From contig NZ_MKQD01000053.1 in NCBI RefSeq assembly GCF_001913705.1, positions 1 through 53,116 on the forward strand: 53,116 nucleotides of DNA, in the 5' to 3' direction. The notes under the pieces were generated by a model. The model saw only the letters and a list, made by a program, of their open reading frames with translations, made no database searches and was not told where the DNA came from. The DNA is from Thalassotalea sp. PP2-459 (lineage in GTDB: Bacteria; Pseudomonadota; Gammaproteobacteria; Enterobacterales; Alteromonadaceae). A program made the position numbers and the translations under genes. Of the stretch, positions 46,358 through 53,116 are shown piece after piece. The stretch's first letter is position 1. Each line of letters begins with the position of its first letter.

Positions 46358-48736
46358 TTATTTTATCCATGCGTAACTCACTTTAATAAAAACAATTCGT
46401 TGTTGCTGTTCTAAGTCATGAAAGTTACGTTCTGCTTGGTGGCTGTCTGAATATCCGAGATAAAACACCGTTTGTGGATTGATTTTATAGGCATACAATA
46501 ATTCGGTTCCAACACCTTTATGGTAAGGCGTAATGTTTTCAGGTGCGGTATATAAATAGTTATTCGCATTTCGGTTTGTATTGTTATACACAAATGAAAA
46601 ACGTAAAAAGCTTTTTACGTCAAATTGATAGGTAGTACGCAGTTCTGTTAATCGTGCATTGAATACATTCTGGTTGTCGGCGTCTAATTGATTAAAGATA
46701 TGCTTTAATCGCACTTCTAAGTGTTTGTTAACATTCCAATTGACTTGCGTGTCAAATTTCTTGTTTTGGCCTAAGCGATTATTACTGTAATCAATGGCGT
46801 CACCATAGCTGGCGTTTGCCGATAAATAAAGCCCTAAAATCGGCTTAATATTACCTCGAATACCAAGCTGTTGTTCTGTAAACAATGTAGTATTATCATT
46901 TATCGTTAAGATTGATTTATTGTGTCTTGTGCCTACTTTATCTCGCTGTGTATAGTAAAGTTGAACCCATGAACTATAAGTCGCGTTTATCGAGGCATTA
47001 ATGTCAAACTCACGCTCTATTAAATCACCTGCATCATTATGGGTAATGTCCCAATCAGAATATATTTTTGCTTGGGTCCACCAGCTACCTGCTTTTCCGT
47101 ACCAAGTTCTATCTCCGCCAATAGCAAATTTGTTATGATCAACATAAGAAATAAAACCTAAATCCCCACGGAAGCCTGCATTTTGGGTATCGTAAGTAGC
47201 GAAATAATGCCACTTTTCATCATTATGGTAGTAACCTGCACGTAAGGCATTGCCGCTAAAAGGCTTTTCTTTTTGTGTTCTTAATACATTTTCATTGTAA
47301 GCACATGAACCAAATTGACAATCTACTGGTGTAGTTTGCTGGCAAGCTTCGGGGTTGTCTTCATTGCAAAATTGTTGGAATAAGTCGTCAGGATATTCAG
47401 TATTTGAATGTAAATATTGAAATTTAAATACATCATACGTTGATAGCTTAAATCTTGCGTCGATACCGTGAACAGCATTATGGTAATTTTTTGCATCACG
47501 TAAGGTTGATACCCAACCTACGGTAATATCTTTATTATAACTGTAGCGGTAACGAATAGCTGCTGCGTTTGATTTATCATCAATTCTGGCAACCGATGAG
47601 GATCTATTTCCTGGAATTAGAATGTTAGTGGTGTCGTCGTCAGTAACAAACAGTGCGTATGTGTGATTATTATGTCGGCCGGTTAATTTCGCACCATAGT
47701 TAGGAGCATTGATGTTACGTGTATAAATAAGGTTATAGTTGGTGTCGAAATAATCAGCATTGTCTAGAAAGAAAGGGCGCTTTTCGTCGTAATATAATGC
47801 AAAAGTATTATTAATATTTAGCTGTGCATTGTCAGTTTCAACGGTTGAAAAGTCAGGGTTGATAGTGGCATTTAACAATGTATCGGCGGTAATGCCCCAG
47901 CGTAGGTCTAGGCTAGCTTCGGTGTTATTGTTTTTGTTCCATTCATCATTGCTACCTTTTTCTTGGTGTACACCTGATACCAGTGAAGGTGCAATGATTA
48001 AATTATCGCCTTGCTTGGCTCCTTTAAAGCCTGTTGCGGTATGTAGTTGACAAAGCTCACAACTATTATTTCTATCCAGTACAATATTTGAAATGCGTAA
48101 TTGTTCATTTCGAGGATAAAAACGCATTAATTCTATGCCCCAGTCTTGCAAGCTTGTTTTTTCTTTAAAGTTAAGCATGCGAAGCGGAAGTGCCATTTCA
48201 ACAATATAACCGTTTTCGGTAAGACGACCAGCGCTGTCCCAAATACCATCCCAAGCATCACTCTCTTTTTGTGTGACTTCATTTTCGATACCGTCAATTT
48301 GAGATCCCATTGGATTGACTAAAAACCGGTAGGCAGCGCGCTGGTCGTTAAAGGTATCTATTTTAATGCCAACAATATCGTCGCCCCATGACTTATCGCG
48401 ATCACGTATAAAGGCTCTGATTTGGGTTGGGTCTGGATCTTGTGCAACAAAAGCAAGATAAAATACTTCACCATTTTCCATCAATAAAGCCTCGGTACTT
48501 ATCGGGCTTTTTGTGTTGTTATATGGACGGGTTACTATGTCTAACGACACTTTAGTTGCGTGTTGCCATTGAGGGTCTGTTAAATCAGCATCAACAGATA
48601 TTTCACCTTGAATACGGGGAATATGTATGTCTTTTTTTTGTTTACTGTAAGCGTTATGGCTAGTAATACATGAACAGAAGATGGTTAGGCTACAAGCCAA
48701 AAAATACAGCGTTTTGACAGAGGGCATCGATAGCAT
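46358..48736 (-). CDS. CBM9-like/DUF5916 outer-membrane protein (copy 2)
   Basis: 792 aa, a paralogue of the gene before it and collinear along its length: signal region, CBM9-like domain (SVDADLTDPQWQHATKVSL), the DUF5916 signature (NATINPDFSTVETDNAQLNINNTFALYYDEKRPFFLDNADYF) and a long series of beta strands ending YAWIK. The cysteine pair CELC and the loop CQQTTPVDCQFGSC match copy 1. An ATG at 48727 (MPSVKTLYF) could be the true start. A TTGACA/TACATT promoter lies 30-60 bp upstream. Function unknown. Confidence 0.78.
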   Translation of the reverse strand: MLSMPSVKTLYFLACSLTIFCSCITSHNAYSKQKKDIHIPRIQGEISVDADLTDPQWQHATKVSLDIVTRPYNNTKSPISTEALLMENGEVFYLAFVAQDPDPTQIRAFIRDRDKSWGDDIVGIKIDTFNDQRAAYRFLVNPMGSQIDGIENEVTQKESDAWDGIWDSAGRLTENGYIVEMALPLRMLNFKEKTSLQDWGIELMRFYPRNEQLRISNIVLDRNNSCELCQLHTATGFKGAKQGDNLIIAPSLVSGVHQEKGSNDEWNKNNNTEASLDLRWGITADTLLNATINPDFSTVETDNAQLNINNTFALYYDEKRPFFLDNADYFDTNYNLIYTRNINAPNYGAKLTGRHNNHTYALFVTDDDTTNILIPGNRSSSVARIDDKSNAAAIRYRYSYNKDITVGWVSTLRDAKNYHNAVHGIDARFKLSTYDVFKFQYLHSNTEYPDDLFQQFCNEDNPEACQQTTPVDCQFGSCAYNENVLRTQKEKPFSGNALRAGYYHNDEKWHYFATYDTQNAGFRGDLGFISYVDHNKFAIGGDRTWYGKAGSWWTQAKIYSDWDITHNDAGDLIEREFDINASINATYSSWVQLYYTQRDKVGTRHNKSILTINDNTTLFTEQQLGIRGNIKPILGLYLSANASYGDAIDYSNNRLGQNKKFDTQVNWNVNKHLEVRLKHIFNQLDADNQNVFNARLTELRTTYQFDVKSFLRFSFVYNNTNRNANNYLYTAPENITPYHKGVGTELLYAYKINPQTVFYLGYSDSHQAERNFHDLEQQQRIVFIKVSYAWIK

Positions 48737-48769
48737 TCTTTTTTATCATTATCATTGTTGAGAGCGCGC

Positions 48770-48798
48770 AATGTAAAAATTGTGCCTTACTATGTCAA
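48770..48798 (-). promoter_or_regulatory. Sigma-70 promoter of DUF5916 copy 2
   Basis: On the minus strand TTGACA, 17 bp, TACATT: perfect -35 and fair -10, about 34 bp before the start codon. Confidence 0.65.
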
Positions 48799-49120
48799 AG
48801 TATTTTCGATGACTTGCTTTTTACATCAGTTTAATAACGTATTTATTTGTAGGGTGTGTTGAATGTTGCTGTACATTTTTAGTCTCATATTTAGCTCACC
48901 CCAAAGAGCAGCGTTTTTTGTCATTTATACGTCGTTATTGCTTTTTCATGTGGAATAACCACATATTAATCGTAATGCCTTGTCTAAATACCAATAAACG
49001 GCTGTAAAAATAAACGCGAAAGATCAACAGGCCCTAATGAAACGCTCAGATAAAAGGTTTAACCACTTCAAAAATATGATAACTTATTATGTAACGTAGT
49101 TAACATTTTCTCGATGCTTC
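48799..49120. other. Divergent spacer, nothing recognised
   Basis: About 320 bp before the DUF599 gene. AT-rich; no gene, RNA or clear plus-strand promoter seen. Confidence 0.4.
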
Positions 49121-49852
49121 ATGTCTAATTTGTTATTTAATTTATTGGCGCTGGTGGTCTTTATTGTTTGCTGGATGGGTTACACAGAATTTGCCAGAAA
49201 AAAAGCAAAAACCACTAACTGTATAGCGCGTAGTTTACATCAGCATAGAATACTTTGGATGTACGAAGTGATCACACGAGACATCAAAGTTGGCGAAGCT
49301 GCATTACTTGCTAATTTAGAGCGAAACATTGCTTTTTTTGCGTCATCAACGTTACTTGTCTTAGCGGGCGTACTAACCCTTTTTGCTCAAGTAGAAAAAC
49401 TAGAGGCGGTTATTGCAACTATTCCTTATGCTGATTTTCCTAACCATACCATAATCCAGCTAAAGCTAGGCTTACTTGCGTTCATTTTTGTCATGGCCTT
49501 CTTCCAGTTTACATGGTCAATGAGGCAGTACGGCTTTATTAATGTTATGGTTGGCGCTTCACCAACAGATCAATCAGGTACCAATAAAAACTTATTAGCT
49601 TACGCAAAGCAAATGGCGATAGTGCAAGACCAAGCGGCACATTCTTATAATTATGGTTTGCGATCTTATTATTTTTCAATAGCGGCGATTTGTTGGTTTT
49701 TTCACCCGTTATTATTTATTCTAGCTAGCGTGTTGGTTGTATATACGTTATATAATCGCGAGTTTAGATCAAAGGCCGTGCGTGCCATCACAGCCGGGCA
49801 AGAAATATTGCATAGTGAACGAAATGAGAAGCTTAATAAATTGAGCCGCTAG
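49121..49852 (+). CDS. DUF599 family membrane protein
   Basis: 243 aa, about four membrane segments, with DUF599 features (GYTEFARKKAKTTNCIARSLHQHRILWMYEVITRD; NLERNIAFFASSTLLVLAGVL; AFFQFTWSMRQYGFINVMVG). Function unknown. It is the first gene of a tightly spaced plus-strand set of four that includes dnaQ; only 4 bp separate it from the next start. Confidence 0.82.
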   Translation: MSNLLFNLLALVVFIVCWMGYTEFARKKAKTTNCIARSLHQHRILWMYEVITRDIKVGEAALLANLERNIAFFASSTLLVLAGVLTLFAQVEKLEAVIATIPYADFPNHTIIQLKLGLLAFIFVMAFFQFTWSMRQYGFINVMVGASPTDQSGTNKNLLAYAKQMAIVQDQAAHSYNYGLRSYYFSIAAICWFFHPLLFILASVLVVYTLYNREFRSKAVRAITAGQEILHSERNEKLNKLSR

Positions 49853-49856
49853 CAGA

Positions 49857-50345
49857 ATGTCAAAGCAATACGAAAATTTTGGCCCGGCGGATTTTGACAA
49901 GTTTGACTGTGTGAAAATTGCCTTAGGGGTTTACTTAATTCTACTGTTTATCTTACGCGGTTATCTTATCTGGCTAATGTCTGTCACTAATATGCAAGAC
50001 CGTGTCAGTATTATTGCGTGGGTTTACCCTGATCCTAAATTATTTTATTTAAGCTTGCTATCTGGTTTAGGCGGTATATTAACAGTATTTCTATTGAGCT
50101 TACGCCGGCCTGGTGCAAATAGCTTTATCAAAAAAATGTGCCGTCAGTTAAAAAACATTTTATTTATTGCGCTGTTTTTCGATTGGTTGATAAATTTAGT
50201 CGCCTATTACTTTTGGCAAATGCAAAGTAAAGAATGGCTATTAATTAATTCAGTTACCATAATAATAGCCGTGATTTATTTATACTCGAGTAAAAGAGTT
50301 AATATCAATGTACAAGAATTCCCAGAAAAATTACCAGAAAAGTAG
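49857..50345 (+). CDS. Small membrane protein, unknown function
   Basis: 162 aa with about four membrane segments (IALGVYLILLFILRGYLIWLM; LFYLSLLSGLGGILTVFLLSL; ILFIALFFDWLINLVAYYF; LLINSVTIIIAVIYLY). The RGYLIWLMS and PDPKLFYLS stretches are distinctive, but I recall a family only loosely (DUF2919-like), so I leave it open. It lies 4 bp behind the DUF599 gene and 9 bp before dnaQ. Confidence 0.65.
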   Translation: MSKQYENFGPADFDKFDCVKIALGVYLILLFILRGYLIWLMSVTNMQDRVSIIAWVYPDPKLFYLSLLSGLGGILTVFLLSLRRPGANSFIKKMCRQLKNILFIALFFDWLINLVAYYFWQMQSKEWLLINSVTIIIAVIYLYSSKRVNINVQEFPEKLPEK

Positions 50346-50354
50346 GGTGAGAAC

Positions 50355-51077
50355 GTGAGTAATGACAAACAAGAGCATCGGTTAGTTATTCTAGATACCG
50401 AAACAACAGGTATAAACCCTCGAGAAGGTCATCGGATTGTTGAAATTGGCTGTGTAGAGATGATAAACCGCCAATTAACGGGGCGAACGTATCATGCGTA
50501 TATCAACCCTCAATTTCAGATGGAACAGGAAGTTATCGACGTTCATGGCTTAACGAATGAATTCTTACGCGATAAACCATTGTTTGCTGACGTAGCTGGA
50601 GCTTTTATTGATTTTATCAAAGGCGCCGAATTAGTCATCCATAATGCTAAATTTGATGTTGGCTTTATGGATCATGAATTTAGCATGGCTAGGGCACAGC
50701 TGCCAATGACTGAAGACATTTGTACAGTTACTGATACGTTAAAAGTATCTAAAGATGAGTTTGGCTCACCAAAAACCTTAGATTTCTTAGCAAAACATTA
50801 TCGGGTAGATGGCTTAATTGATCGTACTTATCACGGCGCATTGATTGATGCTCAGTTACTTGCATTTGTTTATATTGAAATGACACGTAAACAATCTACG
50901 CTTAATTTTTCCATGGGTGACGGCCAGGAAAACGGTGAAGACAGCAATGCTATAAAACGTTTATCAAGTGAACGACAAAAATTAAAGATTGTACGTGCAT
51001 CTGCCGATGAAGAAGAACGACATAAAAAAAGGTTAGCGCTAATCGCTGACAAAGGGAGTGAGCCAATATGGCAATAA
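50355..51077 (+). CDS. dnaQ: DNA polymerase III epsilon subunit (3'-5' proofreading exonuclease)
   Basis: 240 aa (E. coli 243). DEDDh exonuclease: Exo I with D14 and E16 in VILDTETTG, Exo II in VIHNAKFDVGFMDHEF, Exo III in YHGALIDAQLLA. A QSTLNF motif near residue 180 fits the beta-clamp-binding motif of epsilon (QTSMAF in E. coli). The start is GTG at 50355 with AGGGTGAG upstream. In E. coli dnaQ is also beside a tRNA-Asp gene; here another gene lies between. It overlaps that next gene by 10 bp. Confidence 0.94.
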   Translation: MSNDKQEHRLVILDTETTGINPREGHRIVEIGCVEMINRQLTGRTYHAYINPQFQMEQEVIDVHGLTNEFLRDKPLFADVAGAFIDFIKGAELVIHNAKFDVGFMDHEFSMARAQLPMTEDICTVTDTLKVSKDEFGSPKTLDFLAKHYRVDGLIDRTYHGALIDAQLLAFVYIEMTRKQSTLNFSMGDGQENGEDSNAIKRLSSERQKLKIVRASADEEERHKKRLALIADKGSEPIWQ

Positions 51078-52369
51078 TGAAATGGTTGACAGTGTTATTA
51101 ACAGTAGGGCTTTATGCGATACCAGGCGTTGCTGTTCAAGACACTAAAACTGAAATTCATTATTATGAGCAAGATAACGTAACAAATCGTGTTCCGTATT
51201 TTGACAATAGGTTTCACATTGATGCACAGCTTGAAGAAATTACCTTGTTGTTTTATCGTCGAAGTGGAACACCTCCCATCATTTTAGTGCGCCCAGATGG
51301 CAGTAAGATTAAAGTCACTAATGCGGAGAAAGGTAAAGTAGAATGGTACGATGATACTACTTTCGATATGATACGTATTGTGCGTCCTATGCCTGGACCA
51401 TGGCAAGCGATAGGCGCAATTTTACCTGATAGCAAAATAATGATTGTTTCAGAAGTTAAGCTAGAAGTAGAACCATTAGCTGACATTTTACTTTCCGGTG
51501 AAACCCTCAAGATAACCAGTAAATTATATAACCAAGAAAAAGCGATAGATGATCCACTGTTTAATGATGTGATCAAATTAACCATCGACTTTTACAGCAC
51601 TAATAATACGGGTTACGATAATTTTGGTGCAGAGCCTATAGAAATAGGTACGTTTAGAGACGACGGTTACGAGTTAGATGAATATGCTCGCGACGGTATT
51701 TTTACTGGTGAATTTGAATTGAACTTTTCACCCGGTGAGTGGACACCCATTTATCGAGTAATTATGCCAATGGCAACTAGGGAGTTACGACAAAAACTTG
51801 TTATCGTTCGTCCGAACCCTATTTCTATCGAGGTTAAGCCAACAACAGATCCGCTCGCGTTTCATGAAGTAACTATTCATATCGATGACAGCTATGTTGA
51901 TCCTGATAGTTTAATTTTTCAAGGTAAAATTACTTATCCAGATCGTCAATCTGAACCTTTCGCTATTATGGAAGGTAATGGAACCGCTCGGGTTAAAGAA
52001 ATTGGTTATACCGAACCAGGGGTACATAGAATCACATTAAATGCATTCGGAAATACAAAAAACGGGCGAGAGTTTCGTTTAGTGGTGCCAGACTTTACCT
52101 TTAATGTTGAACGAGAAGGCGGGCCTTTAGTCCCTAGCTTAGATGAATCATCACAAAGTGAAGCTGAAAAACAAGCGGCGGCGTTAATTTTAAAGTTAGA
52201 GCAAGAAAAAGAAGCGCGTGAATTAGCATTGAAGCAAGCAAAAGAACAAAAAGCAGCTGAAGCAGAGGCACAAGCACAAAAAAATATTATTATGGTAATT
52301 GTCGCGAATGTGATTTTATTGCTACTAGCTGGGGTTGCAGTGTTTTTTATGAAACGTAAAAAGCAATAA
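51068..52369 (+). CDS. TIGR03503 family periplasmic/membrane protein
   Basis: 433 aa: N-terminal signal (MAIMKWLTVLLTVGLYAIPGVA), a large beta-rich region of Ig-like repeats (RFHIDAQLEEITLLFYRRSGTPPIILVRPDG; ARDGIFTGEFELNFSPGEWTPIYRV), a charged coiled coil (about 355-400, Glu/Ala/Lys rich) and a C-terminal membrane segment (IIMVIVANVILLLLAGVAVFFM) with a basic tail. This matches the TIGR03503 family of marine gammaproteobacteria, of unknown function. I use the ATG at 51068, nine bases after GGGAG; the ATG at 51077 is too far from it. The C terminus is not of GlyGly-CTERM type. Confidence 0.83.
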   Translation: MAIMKWLTVLLTVGLYAIPGVAVQDTKTEIHYYEQDNVTNRVPYFDNRFHIDAQLEEITLLFYRRSGTPPIILVRPDGSKIKVTNAEKGKVEWYDDTTFDMIRIVRPMPGPWQAIGAILPDSKIMIVSEVKLEVEPLADILLSGETLKITSKLYNQEKAIDDPLFNDVIKLTIDFYSTNNTGYDNFGAEPIEIGTFRDDGYELDEYARDGIFTGEFELNFSPGEWTPIYRVIMPMATRELRQKLVIVRPNPISIEVKPTTDPLAFHEVTIHIDDSYVDPDSLIFQGKITYPDRQSEPFAIMEGNGTARVKEIGYTEPGVHRITLNAFGNTKNGREFRLVVPDFTFNVEREGGPLVPSLDESSQSEAEKQAAALILKLEQEKEARELALKQAKEQKAAEAEAQAQKNIIMVIVANVILLLLAGVAVFFMKRKKQ

Positions 52370-52435
52370 AATGCTGCTAAATTCAACTTATTGTTCAGCA
52401 ATTGTGCAAGCAGTAATATTAATGTAAAAAAGGGG

Positions 52436-52464
52436 TTGACGCCTTGCACTGTTATCCGTATTAT
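52436..52464 (+). promoter_or_regulatory. Promoter of the tRNA-Asp array
   Basis: TTGACG, 17 bp, TATTAT, followed by a GC-rich discriminator (CCCGCCGC). Strong -35/-10 with such a discriminator is typical of stringently controlled stable-RNA promoters. Confidence 0.8.
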
Positions 52465-52511
52465 TCCCGCCGCATTCAACGACTTGTTGTTGAATTTAGG
52501 AATACTTGTGT

Positions 52512-52588
52512 GGAGTGGTAGTTCAGTTGGTTAGAATACCGGCCTGTCACGCCGGGGGTCGCGGGTTCGAGTCCCGTCCACTCCGCCA
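52512..52588 (+). tRNA. tRNA-Asp (GTC), copy 1
   Basis: 77 nt with encoded CCA. Acceptor GGAGTGG/CCACTCC, anticodon arm CCGGC-CTGTCAC-GCCGG with anticodon GTC, T arm GCGGG-TTCGAGT-CCCGT. Close to E. coli tRNA-Asp. First of four identical copies. Confidence 0.97.
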
Positions 52589-52612
52589 ACTCTTCCTAAA
52601 TGTTATCTCTGC

Positions 52613-52689
52613 GGAGTGGTAGTTCAGTTGGTTAGAATACCGGCCTGTCACGCCGGGGGTCGCGGGTTCGAGTCCCGTCCACTCCGCCA
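52613..52689 (+). tRNA. tRNA-Asp (GTC), copy 2
   Basis: Identical to copy 1 over 77 nt. The 24-nt spacer before it differs from the other spacers. Confidence 0.97.
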
Positions 52690-52728
52690 ATAGATAATGA
52701 AAAACAAGTAATAGAATTGAGACAATGC

Positions 52729-52805
52729 GGAGTGGTAGTTCAGTTGGTTAGAATACCGGCCTGTCACGCCGGGGGTCGCGGGTTCGAGTCCCGTCCACTC
52801 CGCCA
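52729..52805 (+). tRNA. tRNA-Asp (GTC), copy 3
   Basis: Identical to copy 1; spacer before it 39 nt. Confidence 0.97.
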
Positions 52806-52847
52806 ATGTTTCATAAGGGTCGCCTTATAAAATACGTTCCCCTGTGC

Positions 52848-52924
52848 GGAGTGGTAGTTCAGTTGGTTAGAATACCGGCCTGTCACGCCGGGGGTCGCGG
52901 GTTCGAGTCCCGTCCACTCCGCCA
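52848..52924 (+). tRNA. tRNA-Asp (GTC), copy 4
   Basis: Identical to copy 1; spacer before it 42 nt. A weak hairpin (ACGAGA/TCTCGT, 52995-53013) follows 70 bp later without a T-run and may end the transcript. Confidence 0.97.
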
Positions 52925-53020
52925 ACTTATCTTCATTGTATTATCAAAATTTTCATTATTTATCTTCTCTTTATAAGTTCTCCAATTGTTAATAACGAGA
53001 ATAAATGTCTCGTATTCCGC

Positions 53021-53116
53021 ACTTATACCAATTCGCATAAATATTCGGTCATTCAGCGAGAATTAAACGCTTTAGAGGCACGGCGTTGATTGCAGAGAAT
53101 GGTTATTCAGGAGAAC
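53021..53116. repeat. Possible start of a dispersed intergenic repeat
   Basis: From CTTATACCAATTCGCATAAA onward the sequence resembles a repeat I recall from intergenic regions of Pseudoalteromonas and Colwellia relatives (ATACCAATT end, then ATTCGGTCATTCAGCGAG). It is cut by the window edge and there is only one copy here, so neither its ends nor its mobility can be shown. Confidence 0.3.

Noticed and set aside
51068-52369. TIGR03503 protein as a rhombosortase substrate
   Set aside because: Its C-terminal membrane segment lacks the Gly-Gly pair that precedes a GlyGly-CTERM helix.
52512-52924. tRNA array spacing as a CRISPR-like repeat
   Set aside because: The 77-bp repeats fold as complete tRNA-Asp with CCA; spacers of 24, 39 and 42 bp are ordinary tRNA spacers.

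Overview
The window looks like chromosome of a low-GC marine gammaproteobacterium of the Alteromonadales, most likely a Colwellia/Thalassotalea-type member of the Colwelliaceae. This is inferred from protein families and gene order, not from a search. Marine traits include NhaB plus a large Mrp-type Na+/H+ antiporter operon, a MotY sodium-type flagellar motor protein and a rhombosortase. Core gene order is that of this group: map-glnD-dapD, dsbB-nhaB, fadR/spoVR/yeaH/prkA, sodB/grxD, rnt/motY, and dnaQ followed by tRNA-Asp.

Region 1-4200 is accessory in character. It holds the C-terminal stump of an OLD/ABC-type ATPase, an IS3-family end with a broken orfA, a DUF6429 gene, a serine hydrolase, a lipoprotein and a PhzF-like protein, all on the plus strand. 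From 4400 to 8500 two GGA-rich RNAs of the CsrB family enclose a VOC gene, a divergent LysR gene and a membrane protein. Each RNA begins with the same hairpin, ends at a strong terminator and has a GacA/UvrY-type box (TGTAAG-N6-CTTACA or a close variant) centred about 176 bp upstream. This is the best-supported regulatory discovery in the window.

8.5-19 kb carries housekeeping genes: DUF3301, DUF3549, truC, a lipoprotein, dapD, glnD, map, a DUF1707 protein, dsbB and nhaB. 19-26.5 kb is a nine-gene, tightly overlapping minus-strand operon for a Mrp antiporter of unusual layout (E-F-G-B-C-D, then two more antiporter-like subunits with a small membrane protein between them). It has no full-length MrpA, and its order resembles the Mrp module of archaeal Mbh complexes. 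It sits between nhaB and fadR. fadR has a good FadR operator laid over its own -10 box, and it faces a prkA-yeaH-spoVR stress operon.

32.5-43.7 kb holds oxidative-stress genes (sodB, grxD, a 2-Cys peroxiredoxin), a small membrane protein made of two tandem repeats, rnt, motY with a sigma-28 promoter, rhombosortase rrtA, tapT, a gamma-glutamyltransferase, a lipoprotein, cysK and an RDD-protein pair. 43.8-48.8 kb has two tandem CBM9-like/DUF5916 outer-membrane proteins. 49.1-52.4 kb is a plus-strand cluster (DUF599, small membrane protein, dnaQ, TIGR03503 protein). Four identical tRNA-Asp genes follow behind a stable-RNA type promoter. The right edge may be the start of a dispersed repeat.

There is no CRISPR array, rRNA or prophage. 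Start sites were chosen from ribosome-binding sites, signal peptides and family lengths.
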